A DNA stretch of 64,000 nucleotides from Mya arenaria. Its lineage: Eukaryota; Mollusca; Bivalvia; Myida; Myidae. The translations under genes were made by a program, and so were the position numbers. The stretch is taken from the NCBI RefSeq assembly GCF_026914265.1, contig NC_069125.1, forward strand, positions 6,778,117 through 6,842,116, written 5' to 3'. Shown here one piece after another: positions 33,120 to 45,475 of this stretch (the first letter of the stretch is position 1; each line of letters opens with the position of its first letter). Below the pieces are notes generated by a model. The model made no database searches. It was not told the origin of the DNA and was given only the letters and a program-made list of their open reading frames with translations.

Positions 33120-36100
33120 GTACAGATATTCACGATATGAGTAAAAGATTGCACATGATGGAATTACAAACTGAAAATGTAAAACATTCGCTAAGAATTT
33201 TTGGTAGTCCAGATGAGGAGAATGAACTCACAGAACATACAAAAGATAAATATGGAAGAGAAATACATAATGTAGTATCTCCTAACTCCGCTTTTAATGA
33301 TGATGATATCATTGCGATAAAACGAATTGGCAAATACACTGCTTCTTAACCGAGAATGGTATTGATAAAATTTTGTAATGACCGATGTAAAGTGCCAATA
33401 TTCTACAACAGGGACCATTTGCGTTCTAAGGGGATTCGGGTATCAAATGATCTTCCACGTTTTCAACTGCAAAAGTTGAAGGAACTGAGCATTAAGGGTA
33501 TCATAGGCTATTTTAAGAATGGTGTTTTATACCAACGCGAATCTAGACCTAAAGAATCGCTATCCGGTGATCGTGTATATATTGGGGCACGTCGTCGGAT
33601 ACAGCAGCCCATGGAGTGTGCCCCTTAGACTAACGGCGAAGAGACACAGTCCACAGACCACGAAAACCCGACGGAAACCTTACCGGTCGACTAGGAATTT
33701 GGCCGAGGCCCTAGTTTTCATTCACATATTTCGTATTTAGTATGGAATATTGGTGGCAATGTTAATCTTTTTAAACGACCTGATAGTTTTGCTTATATTA
33801 CTAGTTTTGACATTTTTGCTCTTTTGGAAACGTGGAAAAAATAAACATGATCTCAAAATTTATTTAACAGCGAAAGAACGATATAAAAATACATGTAAAA
33901 CCAAAAGAAGATCTTACAATGAATTATATGTGCAAAAACTGGTCGATGTTTCAAAAAGTCAAAGCGACTTTTGGAAAATACTTAAAGACTTAACACAACG
34001 TAATAGTACTTATAAATCACAAATTTCCACAGAGCAGTGGTTTAATCATTTTAAAGAGTTGTTTAATCCAGAATTGCCGGACGTAGAATTAACAGGAACA
34101 ACTGTACAATTAGTCATAGAGAGTGATGTCGAATCATCAATATTGAACATGGAAATTACAGACGATGATACATTTGATGCCATCAGATCGTTAAAATCTA
34201 ATAAGGCTACAGCGGGCATACTAACTGCAAATCACTTTAAATACAGTATTAATCAAATAGTATCATATGTACGTAGAATTTTCAATCGTATATACTCATC
34301 AGGCGACTTTCCTGAACAATGGACATCAACACTGATGATACCCATACACAAGAAAGGAGCTAGAGGTGTTCCCGATATTTATAGGGGGATATCCTTAATT
34401 GACGTATTTAGTAAAATATACATTTACATTTTGAGCAAGCGTTTGACTTTTTATTGTGACGCGTTTGACAAAATAACTGAATCACAGGCGGATTTTAAAG
34501 CAAATTACTCCACAATGGATAATGCATTTATTTTAAATGCTGTTATATCGAAATACCTGTAAAAAACGTGGTAAATTGTATGTTGCTTTTGTCGATTTTA
34601 AAAAGTCGTTTGACTATGTTAACCGTAGTAAGTTATATGTCATTGCTTAATCGCAGAATTAAAGGTAAACTTTTAATGCAAAAAAGCTATATATGTGTCT
34701 GTTAAAAGTCGAATCAAGAATGGTTATGAACTAAGTGAGAGTATAATTTGCCCTCTAGGATTGCGTCAAGGATGTCACCTGATATTATTGAAATATTCAT
34801 GATTTTATTTGCTGATGATGTAGCACTTATGTCTGATACAATTGTAGGTCTACAAACTTAACCTGTTGTATGAATATTGTGAAAATTGGAAACTAACTGT
34901 TAATGTTATCAAAACAAAGATTCTTGTTTTTAAAAATGGCGGTTGTCTTTCTAGGTACGAACATTGGTATTATAACAATGAACATATTGAATGTGTAAAC
35001 GGTTTTAACTATGTTGGGGTCTATTTTACTTCTACTCTGTCTCTGAATAAAATGGCCGACAGCATGGCAATTAAAGGCAAACGGGTCCTTGTATCATTAT
35101 TGAATTCCCTGTATAATTTAATGCCTTTATAAAAACATAGTTATTTTAAAATTGTTGACGCAAAAGTTGTACCTATATTACTGTACGGGTCCGAAATTTT
35201 GGGATTACATAGATATGAAGGTGTTGAAAGAGTGCACAACTATGCCTGTAAAAGGTTTCTTTTTGTACCCATCTTTACATGTAATGCTCCAATTTTAGGA
35301 GACTGTGGTCGATTCCCGTTGTATATATTTTCTTGTAAGCGTGTTATATGCTATTGGCTTAAGTATTTTAGATTTTAAGTATGCCAAAACATAGATATGT
35401 GTAAAAATGTTATGCGATGTTGAAATCTTTGGATACTGTTGGTTATGTGAATTGGGTAACCCACTTAAGAAAACATTTATTTTCAAATGGCTTTGGTTAT
35501 GTTTGGGAAGCCCAGTGTTTTACCAATAAAAATGCTTTATGGCAACATTCTTACAGCGACTTAAAGATCAATATGTTCAGTCATGGCGTAGCAGTTGTAT
35601 AAATAGTGCCAAATTGCAAGCTTATATCGGCTTTAAATTCAATTTTGAGACTGTTCAAAGCGTATGTAAAGTTTCGGAACGTGTATGCTCGTTTTCGAGC
35701 TTCAGCTCATACGCTAGCAATTGAACGTGGCCGTTATACGAATGTTAAAAGACAGTTAAGGTTGTGTCCTCATTGTAAAGATGTTGTAGAGACAGAATAT
35801 CATTTTCTTTTGGTGTGCCCTTTATATGATACTATTAGACAAGAATATATAGAAAGAAAATATTATGAGAACCCAAATATAATAAAGTTTAATATATTGA
35901 TGTCTTGTAACATTGAAAATGTTGTGAAAAAACTGCACACTATTTATACTCAGCTCTTGAAAAGAGAAATTCACTTTTCCATGAATAAACATAACATACT
36001 TGTTACAAGTTTTGACTGTTAAAATATCGTATTGTATTTATAAGTTATCAATGTCATTGTATCAAAATGTACTTTTTATATGTTTTGACAGATACTATTA

Positions 36101-36216
36101 TTTAACCCATGCTCACAAATTTGCACACGTAGTTTTCATGTATGTATTGTGTGATGTTTGCATGTGCTGGTGGCCTTCTAGCAAATAAACTGTTTGTTTT
36201 GTTTGTTTGTTGTTTG
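33120..36216 (+). mobile_element. LINE 2: decayed non-LTR retrotransposon with L1-like ORF1
   Basis: The ORF1 C-terminus (33137-33628) reads IAIKRIGK, VLIKFCN and LRSKGIRVSNDL, the order seen in L1-type RNA-binding ORF1 proteins. The endonuclease begins at about 33741 (WNIGGNVNLFKRP, LLETW) but breaks off within 90 bp and joins the pre-RT linker at about 33835, so nearly the whole nuclease is deleted. Reverse transcriptase follows: IPIHKKG (about 34340), motif A FVDFKKSFDYVN (about 34590), a deletion after LRQGCH, and motif C FADDVALMSD (about 34805). The C-terminal knuckle is CPHCKDVVETEYHFLLVCP (35769-35825). It ends in a TTTG-rich tail at 36188-36216. Many stops and shifts; dead. L1/Tx1-like, exact clade uncertain. 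Confidence 0.85.
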
Positions 36217-37009
36217 TAAGTATAAGTTAATCGTCAGTTCAAAAAGGTCGAATACAGATTTCGCAATAAACCAGATTTGTTTTGAATGTGAAACTCGCAG
36301 CTCGAAATTGAGACTAAGCTGAAAGGAGGGCATAATTAATAAACTACAGGCCGCTTATCTGACCTAGACTGAATGTCTTCTCCATTGCAGTGCATTTAAG
36401 GCAGAGAAAATTACCTATATAACGCTTCAAAGTCGGTATTATCTAACTGGGACTCGCACATAGATTTCATGTTGGCATTGCTTTTGAACTACGTTGACGT
36501 TCAGGTTTAACGTACTTATATGATCAAACACCGAACAGCTACTTGAAAGTACTCTTTTGAGCAGAATTTTGTAAATTCAAGCGAAAAATAATTAAATTTT
36601 CAATTGCGTTACTTAGTACGCCTTTCGACAAATTAGAGATTTTTCTTGTCACATTTCTAAAATATTTATTTAAATAGAGCTCATTAATTTCCTTATAAAA
36701 AGCGTTTCTTTTACATGTCACAAAAAGATTTGTTGGATGTCTGACACCGTAAAAGTTTTTTAAAATGCAGGATGTTATGATGAAGTGCAACACAATCTTA
36801 ATCATTAAAAATGGCCTTTAGTTTGTCCTTGTCCGAGCCAGCATAATATATATTTTTTTATATAAGTCCTCTAGGGGCTACTACATTGGCAAAGCAAAGA
36901 CAAATCTGGGACAATCTAAACGTTCATTCTTTTGTGGTCCTCGATGAAGAACCGATAACAGTGTGCTCATACCACGTGATAAATTACGTCATATATATAT
37001 GCAACGCCG
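36217..37009. other. Intergenic sequence
   Basis: No gene recognised. Confidence 0.4.
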
Positions 37010-37395
37010 AAAGGCAATATTTTGCTTAAAATGAAGACTTAAAACAAAGATAAGCTTTCTTTTTCTACATGAGTTTAAATGAAACAAAGGGAAGTTTATG
37101 CCGCTTAAACAGTCCCGTCTCGGTTTTATTACTGGAGTTTGATTAGATGATTAGTTTCTTTAAACACTTTGACAAACCTGTTTCCAAAATAATGTTTTGA
37201 CATCAGGCAGCGGTTTTGCGAATAGTTTAGACGAAGTGTTTAAAAAAACTAAACTCTCAATCAAACTCTGGTAAAATATAGAATGTGGGGCTTTGTAAAC
37301 GGCGTAGACTGCGCTATGTTTCATTTAAAGTGGTAAAAATTAGTAAAGTTATTTTTGTTTAAAGTCTTCATTCGAAGCAAAATAGTGCCTTCCTA
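37010..37395. mobile_element. Foldback element, arms about 170 bp
   Basis: The two halves are imperfect reverse complements around a short centre at about 37185-37215. Matching landmarks are TTTTGCTTAAAATGAAGACTT with the complement of AAGTCTTCATTCGAAGCAAA, and TTTGATTAGATGATTAGTTT with the complement of AAACTAAACTCTCAATCAAA. Non-coding; older than the 335-bp MITEs, judging by arm divergence. Confidence 0.65.
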
Positions 37396-37842
37396 CGTAG
37401 TATTTATGACGCATTTATAACGCGGTATACACCAACTGGACAACGTGATATTTACAAACAGGCACAGGGGATTTGTGAAGGCCCAAATTGCAACACCTCG
37501 GCCAATATCCAACAGAATTGCCGGAGATGGTCGAGTTTTCTCTTTTAAAATAAAATAAAATGTTTTGCTCATAAACTTGTAAAGTTTTGTCCTCACAATC
37601 ACTATCGTAACTAGAAAATTGCAGTGTAATTAGTTTACTAGCTTTTAGTATGGTGGCATATAACTGCCGTAAGTTAACCTGTTAACGTCCGCGAATTGTT
37701 TCGTTTTAACCACTAAATTTTCGCGATAAATAACTAGTTATCATGTCGCGAAACTTTTATGGTAAGATAAATATCTTTTGACTAAAAACTGGCTAAAAAG
37801 TGCCCAGAACTGCCACCATTTACTTTTTTAGCTGTACAACAT

Positions 37843-38160
37843 TAACAGGTTAACTAGTTATGGTTTGCAAATTCCACATAATGGGTTAACTGGTTGACTA
37901 GATAAGATTCGTGTTACCACTTATCTATAAATGCATTTTTTGCTTTTAGCAGTAACTGGTTGTCTTGTTATGATTTGCGAATTCCACTAAGTAAGTAACT
38001 TACTAAATGGTTAACTAGATAAGATTCGTGTTACCAGTTACCTGTAAATGCATTCCAGATTCAGGCGCTAACAGGTTATCTAGTTATGGTTTGCGAGTTC
38101 CACTTAGTAAGTAACATAACAACTGCATAACTAGATAAGATTCGTGTAAACAATTTTACA
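37843..38160. repeat. Three-copy tandem repeat, 110-116 bp
   Basis: Copies begin at 37843, 37953 and 38069 with TAAC(A/T)GGTT..CTAGTTATG, and each contains ACTAGATAAGATTCGTGT. Just upstream (37485-37545) AACACCTCGGCCAA resembles a lone MULE-like MITE end. Confidence 0.75.
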
Positions 38161-39461
38161 GAGGGTTCTAAACGCCAAACGTTGTACAAATGCCTTGAAG
38201 TTGTCACTTCATGGATAGCTAGGCAGAGTTCCACTAATTATTTAGCGACACATTCGTATTATGAAGTATTTTCTCAAGTTATACAACCAGTGTGGCAACC
38301 AGTGTGGAGATATCACGTGGTTTGTGTCGTCACATTCGGTTATTACAAGAAGCAAAAGTCATCTTGATTCAGATATGATTATCGCTGCAAGTTCGTCATT
38401 TCATATCGATTTTTACAAAACAAAGCGGAGGCTTAGGTGAAAATACACTTTACTCGGTAACTGAGTGATAAAATTAACATTTTTTATTTTTCTCAAAAAT
38501 CTAATTCTAATACCAAGAATGTAAAAAAAAATGTTTATTATATATAAGCGAAAAGCAGATTACGTTTTGGGTCCAAAAATATGTTTATGTATAAATTCAC
38601 CATGTTTGTCTTTGAAACGGAAGTCTTTAAATGTATATTCTATCCACAGGGTATATACATACCCACACATGAGGCTCATATACTATAGAAATATATAATG
38701 TTTGTGTTTTTATTACGAAAAGCAAAAACTATTTGGCTATAGCGAAAAGCAGTTTTGGAGGTACAATCACAAACCTCTCTCCTTCTTGCCATGCGCCCAA
38801 ATAAAACATGTTATCCAATAGATGCTTGCAAAAAAAACCCCAGTAGATATGAACATTGACTATGTTTTAAACCAATAAAAAGACATATATATGAGAAATT
38901 ATCATCACAATTATACTGCTTAGTATATCACCCAGGAAATCCCAACAACTCGTTGCATGTTATTCATTAGCGCGTCTGTGTTTTTTTTTTACAAAAGTTG
39001 AGTTATACGTATGCTTAAGTTAAATAAACATTTTGTTCTGTTCTAAGTATTAGTATTAATAAAACTAAAATTGACTGATTAAAAAATAAAACAATACAAT
39101 TTGAATATTCATATGTAAAATTACATAAACAAGCTCAGTAGCCAAACGTTTAAACATAAAAGTCAACACCTCAAAGACTTGATTTATGCTCCGAACATTT
39201 TTTTTATTAAAAACAACAACCGTGAAAGGCCTATAATTTCAAAATTACTGCAGTCAGAGTTATGGATCCCGTGCAGTGCACTTCTCCTCAACGGTGCCTT
39301 TTATTTATGTTGATGTATTTATGTAACTCACCTTGAAAGCACTTTAAGTTAAACACGATTTCCAGATAAGTATTATTTTCCGCATGAAGTGCTAATCCAC
39401 ACATAATAGCTCATGCCGTGAATGATAAGTAGAATTACATTGAAACCAACCATGCAAGTAA
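38161..39461. other. Intergenic sequence
   Basis: No gene or clear repeat seen; AT-rich. Confidence 0.45.
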
Positions 39462-39690
39462 TGTAACGGTCCGCTGTAGGCGGCGGATATGCATTCATAG
39501 TATAACATTCCGTTATGGACGGAAGAACGTTCATAGTACGTATGGTTGGTAATATGTAAATAAGCAAAGCCCGGGCTCTGTGTGTATTAAGAATTTACTG
39601 TATATAAAGACCAGTGGACCTCTTCAGGGTCGAGCACGCATTTCCCTGAACCGGGGGTCTGTTGTTGTTTGTTTGACGTCGCACGTTACA
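39462..39690 (+). mobile_element. Solo-LTR-like element, TGTAACG family, copy 3
   Basis: 229 bp with TGTAACG...CGTTACA ends and the TATATAAAG box in plus orientation, clearly related to 15603-15816 and 22075-22272. About 30 bp longer through an internal duplication of the CATTCATAGTA/GTTCATAGTACG region. No 4-bp target duplication could be matched, so it may be older or rearranged. Fossil. Confidence 0.6.
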
Positions 39691-40228
39691 ATACCATGAA
39701 CCAACACGTGTTTTGCATTTCGATCATACATGCCTTAAACGAAAAGATTTTCTTCAGTAATAAAATACTGCGAAAACAACAACAACAACAATAACAGGCA
39801 ATTGCTCCGATTAAACATGTCCGTAGATCCGAAAAAATCACATTTGCTGATGATGTTTCCCTCCACAAAAAGCTCGAAAAACATTTCGCCAATATTATCC
39901 TGTTCAAACTATACGATGGATACATCTTCACCCTCAGTTGGCTTCTCATTGAAGCGCATAATCTGCTCTTATAAGGATTATATAGTATAATACAGAATGA
40001 TGACATACTGCCCAATGACTGAAAGATGTGTAAACTAATACATGATTTTGTAGAACAGTGCCTGATGTAATTATGTTTATACTATCATCCATGCATTTAT
40101 CCACACTATATATATCTGTATTAAGCAAACATGAAAGTTTGTGTTCAGTGTCATACAATCGCCAATCAAATGTGCACAACTTGCTGTAACTGGATAAGAC
40201 CAAACTGGTCTGTTAATCACAGCACTTC
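39691..40228. other. Intergenic sequence
   Basis: No gene recognised. Confidence 0.4.
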
Positions 40229-40320
40229 AGGGGCGGGTCCAGGAATTGTCGTCAGAGGGGCGTAACTAAGGTGGAAGCCTTAAGTAACATGCGCCCGTCC
40301 CCCAGAACCGATATTTCATG
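40229..40320. repeat. Interspersed repeat, GGGGCGRGTCCAGG family, copy 2
   Basis: GGGGCGGGTCCAGGAATTG followed by GAGGGGCGTAACTAAGG; the counterpart of 22995-23232, shorter here. Confidence 0.4.
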
Positions 40321-41113
40321 TGGTTAAAAAATTGCAAGGAGGACTTGAGGTTTCTATGATCAAAACATAACAGCACCCTGTCCATTTTCTGTAGCACCCT
40401 GTCCTATTCAAAAGCTTGCCAAAACCCTATGACACGGTACTTAATTGTTATTCTAATGTGTTTATTAATAGTTGATTATCATCTGTTTTCAAACAAGACA
40501 AAAAAGATGTATAAGAATAAAACACGTATATTTAAATATGATGAAATGTTTATTAACATGCTTTTTTTTATGAACGCATCTCACAGAATGGATAGAAATT
40601 AACCAGAACCCACAATCCATTAGTCATATCAGCCTGGGACCAATATACATCTTACTTCCAGTATCAGCGGATAATAGTTACGTTTAGCCGATATTTTGCC
40701 AATTTACTAAGACAATATTTTCATAACACTCGATAGCGCGGCAAATCGTTTCAAAATCGACCTTTCAAAACACAGATAAAATTCACTATGAGAATGATCT
40801 CTGTGGATGAAAGTTGGAGTGATGGCGATGATTTTTTGCTTTGCAAAGAAGTTGAAAAGTGTAAGACCTAATAGAAGAAGTCTTACCGTAACGTACTAAA
40901 GTAAACACGGGTCTTGCCCAAGTACTGTACGTCTGTAGTCCACATAAGATGATATTGATAAGTCCGTCACATAGCTTAATCACTAAAATATAGCCCTTCA
41001 GTCCTTTGATATTGTTAAAAAATTAACAAAAAAATAACTTTATTAATAAAATGACATTTCAATGAATTTCTAAGAGTATAACTTGAAAAAATATTATATA
41101 TATATATATAAAA

Positions 41114-42717
41114 TAAAGTAAACCTGGGAGGAAAAGTGCGCCCAGTGTGGGGCTCGAACCGACATCCACCGGAACACTAGCATGGCGCTCTAACCAACTG
41201 AGCTAACCGGGCGGCAGGTTCTAGCCCACACACACTACACTCCTCCCCCATTAACCTTAATGTCGACGGAGGCACTCCTGCCGTTTACCGCTGCCACCAG
41301 TAAAGTAAACCTGGGAGGAAAAGTGCTCCCAATGTGGGGCTCGAAGCCACGACCGCTGGAACACTAGCATGGCACTCTAACCAACTGAGCTAACAGGGCG
41401 GCTGGTTCTAGCCCACACACACTACACTCCTCCCCCCATTAATCTTAATGAATGACAGAGGCACTCCTGTTAATACAATCATAACACTTCAGCCATGGCC
41501 CAAATGTTCCGATTGTTTTAAAATTGTGCCCTGAAGCCTTGCAGGTGCCCTTCATGTATATATCGTTATGTTTTGACAGAATGAAATAAAGAAAAGCCGT
41601 CAAACTCATAATTATTCGTTGGATATTTATTTTTTGTGTTTGGAACTAATATAAAATAACATAATCTGGTAATATATCTTGTTTTTATGATATTTTATAG
41701 ACGCAATATGCTTTAACCCGGAATCCCGATCAGAAGAACTACCCACTTTGTACAAAACAATTTCTACGTGAAGGATTTGCCATAGCAATAATCGTAAAAA
41801 GAATCTGTCAACGTACAATTATTTGGACTAGGCTCTCTAACCAACTGAGCTAACCGGGCGACTGGTTCTAAGCCCACACACACTACACTCCCAGGGCTTT
41901 TTCTATATTGTGGGTCTGTCTATTGGACCCATTCCCAAAGCAAAATATAAGATATTTTTCCCAATCTTCAGAAAAAAATCCCAATCCAAAAAAAAAAAAA
42001 AAAATTTATTTTATTTTTTGAAATTCTTTTTACCTGTACTGGTTCATTTTCAACATCCTAATAAATTATGTGATGTGAAGTTTTTTTGGTAATTGAACTC
42101 AGAAATCATTGATTTTCATCACATTCAGAGATCTGAAATATGTTATTGATATTTCAGCCATTGAGGGTCTTTTAAAGGGAAAAAAAACTAATATTAAATC
42201 ATTTCCTAATTCGCAGGAGACTCGACAGCTTTTTCTTTTAACTGTAAAATTTCCCAATTTCGGAATTTTCACGACACACAAATTTCCCAAAATGTCTAGG
42301 GTCTTTAGTTTCCCAAAATGGGCAGAAAAAGCCCTGACTTTTCCCCCCATTAACCTTTAAGACTGACGGAGGCACTCCTGCCGTTTACCGCTGCCACCAG
42401 TAAAGTAAACCTGGGAGGATAAGTGCGCCCGGTGTTGGGCTTGACCCCATGACCGCCGGAAAACTATCACTGCGCTCTTACCAACTGAGCTAACCTGGCG
42501 GCTGATTCTAGCCCACACACACTACACTCCTCCCCTCTTTAACGTTTAAGGCCAACGGAAGCACTCCTGGTGTTTACCGCTGCCACCAGTAAAGTAAATT
42601 AACCTGCAAGGAAAAGTGCACCCGGTGTGGGGCTTGACCCCACGACCGCCGGAACACTAGCACGGCGCTCTAACCAACTGAGCAAACCAGGCAGCTTGTT
42701 CTAACCCACACACACTA
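41114..42717 (-). repeat. Tandem tRNA-derived SINE cluster, about five copies
   Basis: A 185-bp unit repeats at 41116-41301, 41302-41471, 41829-42399 (split by a MITE), 42400-42585 and 42586-42717. On the minus strand each has a tRNA-like head: acceptor GCCCGGT, A box TAGCTCAGTTGG, B box near GGTTCGAGCCC and a closing CCGGGC-type acceptor strand (first copy about 41212-41139). The anticodon arm is wrong for a tRNA gene (CGCCG and CGGCG enclose an 11-base loop in the best copy), so these are SINE heads. A second conserved block (CACACACACTACACTCCTCC, GGAGGCACTCCTGCCG) forms the body. 41472-41828 is unrelated sequence. Confidence 0.75.
41892..42336. mobile_element. hAT-like MITE nested in a SINE copy
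   Basis: 445 bp with perfect 13-bp terminal inverted repeats CAGGGCTTTTTCT, inserted in the third SINE unit, whose two halves resume on either side. CAGGG-type ends suggest hAT, but no clean 8-bp target duplication can be matched in the C-rich flank. Non-coding. Confidence 0.6.
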
Positions 42718-43185
42718 CAAAAAATAGACAAGGTTCCCGTGTCCAGAAATCCCAAAAGCTAATGTCTCCGATCATAGCATGAAACTGTTTGTTGATTACC
42801 AAACTGTTAAATTGTAATAAAGTACCATTGCTGGTTAAAAATTGTTTGAAAAATAACATCAGAAGCAGCCAAAAAATGCTGACAATTCTTGTTTTAAAAG
42901 CTTAAATTTTGCTATTAAACTAAGTAATGAGTAATGCAAATATTTTTGATATCGTTCGCCTTTCGAACTACTATGAAATTGAAAAAAACCCACATCAAAA
43001 TGCTTTATTATAAACTTTATTCGCATTCAACAACCACATTCTTTTCACAAGGAATTGATATATAGTGTATTGTAACCGCAACCGTTGCTTACCAACACAT
43101 AAATTTCCGGGAAAATTGTTTAAGAATGTTATTGGGGTAAAATAATGGATTTATGGGGCCCGGTGTGTGTGTGTGTTTTTGTTTT
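42718..43185. other. Intergenic sequence
   Basis: No gene recognised. Confidence 0.4.
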
Positions 43186-44757
43186 TTAGCTCTACTGGCC
43201 ATTATGCGATGGTAATGTGTACGTCGTATGTGCAGCCGTGCGTCAGTGTGTCTGTAAACAATTGCTTGTGAACACGATACAGTCTTCAGTTTTGATTGTA
43301 TCTAGATGAAACTTGTACAGTATTTACTAAATACTATTTAGATATCCATCAGAGCTCCGTTCCTTTCGAAAGGAGATTATGGCCCTTGAAATTATAAAAA
43401 AATGCTTTTTTTTAGCCAAGTCTACATGTATAGCAAAGTCTAGGATTGAAGAGAGACAACTTGTTTTTTGGTTGTGCAGTTGGTTTTATGTTGTACTCTC
43501 CCTTGCCTTTGTTGAAAGAGATCAAAATTACAGTTTAAAGGGGTTGGTTGATCTTTAGCTCTATTGGCCAAAGGCCATTTTTAGCTCTATTGGTCAAAGA
43601 CCAGAAGTGTCTGTCGTTCGTGCATCCATCTAAACACAATTGCTTGTGAATGTTTGTTCACATTATGCCCCTGGGGTCATTACTGGCCACGCCCCCGGTT
43701 CACAGGTTTGGTATACTTAAATTGGGAAATGTTTGAAAATCTTTTTGTCTGAAATTTGTCTGAAACCGCTAGGCAGACCCTTGGTATTTTGAACAAGGTA
43801 TAATTTAGTGGTACGTTACCATGGTTGTTCAAATTATGCCCCTGGGGTCAATACTGGACCTGCCTTGGGGGTCACAAGTTTCCTAGAGACTTATTTAAGT
43901 ATTTTTTTTCAAAATACTCTTGTTTCAAACCACATGGCTCATACCTTTGATATTTGTTGTGGAGCATCATATGATGACCGTCTAGCAAAACAGTTGAGAT
44001 TATGCCCCTGGGGCCAAAGCTTGCCCCACCCCTTTTGACCTACTTTTTTATTTTTAAAGCTACAGCAATGACATTTGGACCATGTGTACAGATTTGCAAA
44101 CGAGCATCAATGTTGTCCTCAGATGACCTTGACTGTGACCTTTTGACCTACTTTCTTATTTTTGAAGCTACAACAATAAAATTTGGACCATGTGTACAGT
44201 TGTGCAAACGAGCATCAATGTTGTCCTCAGATGACCTTGACTGTGACCTTTTGACCTACTTTCGTATTTTTGAAGCTACAGCAATGAAGTTTGGATCTTG
44301 TGTACTGTTTTGTAAACAAATATTTATTTTGTACTTTGACGACCTTGTTTGTGACCTCTTGACCTTTCTTATTTTTGAAGCTAATGCAATAAAATTTAGA
44401 CCATGTGTACAGTATTGCAAACAAGTATCAATGTTGTTCTCGGATGACCTTGACTGTGACCTTTAGACCTACTCTCTTAATTTTGAAGCTACAGCAGTGA
44501 AATTTTGACCATGAGTACAGTTTTGAAAACAAATATTTTTTTTTTCCTCAGATGACCTTGACTTGGCACATATTAAAATAGTTCATGCAACTTATCTGCT
44601 TACAGCACTTTCTGTCCTCAGATGTTGAACGCGCAACATTTTCAGCTAACCCAAACACAAAATGTTTATTGCCTGTTACCAATACATACATGCTCTGGAT
44701 TGAAAATGACCACAAGAGCCTTGCCAGTAGAGCATAAGCCCTCATGGGCCTCTTGTT
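43186..44757 (+). repeat. Large interspersed repeat, AGCTCTACTGGCC/GGGCCTCTTGTT family, copy 1
   Basis: Starts TTAGCTCTACTGGCC and ends AGCCCTCATGGGCCTCTTGTTT. The same two ends and shared interior blocks (ACAATTGCTTGTGAACACGATACAGT; GATATCCA..AGAGCT) occur in reverse orientation at 55988-57098. Within it, 44020-44570 holds five tandem copies of a ~110-bp unit containing GATGACCTTGACTGTGACC, which keeps a frame open over 150 codons by periodicity. The copies lack coding capacity; autonomous partner unknown. Confidence 0.75.
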
Positions 44758-45475
44758 TAAAATGGGGGTGACTGGCTCAACCAGCGCCTGGACCGATGAG
44801 GTTCCAAAGTTTTAGAAGCCCTGATCATAAGGGTTGTAAACAAAATTCGTACATGCTTTTCAAATGCTGTCTTGCATGTTTTAGAAATAGCCTGTATTTA
44901 TTTTATTAACATCAGTAAAAGCAAAAAAAACAATATTTTATAAGTAAAATAACCCGGTTATTTTTTCCCCAAGTTTTTTACTTATATTGTGCTTAGGCAC
45001 AGGCAGTAAAATAATTTTGAATGTACCTCATTCAGCTAGTGAAACATTTTGGAGGTGGTACAAAAGCATGACCATGTACAACAATATACCCCATGTAAAT
45101 CATAGTAGGAATTGAAAGTGGATTTTATGGTGAGCTGCAAAACAAAAGAAAGTAACCGTAAACAATGCATTTGAATTTGTTACAAGGAGTAAACAAAGAG
45201 AGGACGGGGGCTCCCCCTCCCCTACCCTTTCCACCTTTTTACAGGTCTTAAAACATGCAATGATAGTTGAAATATGTGAAATCAATTTAAACCATCAGCT
45301 ATATGTTTGATTTTTTTTACATTATATAAATACAATTACTGCAAGCAATATAAATACCGGCTTGTATCTTATATTATTGACCTAGATGATTATAAATAAA
45401 AAAAAAGGTAGATAGAGTTTAAAAAGTTGAAAAAAACATTAAGGACATATTATAAAATAGTTTTAAACTTTTCAG
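44758..45475. other. Putative EXO5 intron or 5' flank
   Basis: No exon with a phase-1 donor suitable for the acceptor at 45475 was recognised, so the first EXO5 exon is either further upstream (beyond the repeat at 43186-44757) or too short to see. Confidence 0.4.

Noticed and set aside
41139-41212. tRNA gene on the minus strand
   Set aside because: Good A and B boxes and acceptor pairing, but the anticodon loop is too long and the sequence is embedded in a repeated 185-bp SINE unit.
44002-44466. 154-codon frame with repeated FGPCVQ and SSDDLDCDL phrases
   Set aside because: It lies wholly in the ~110-bp tandem units inside an interspersed repeat found elsewhere in the window without this frame.
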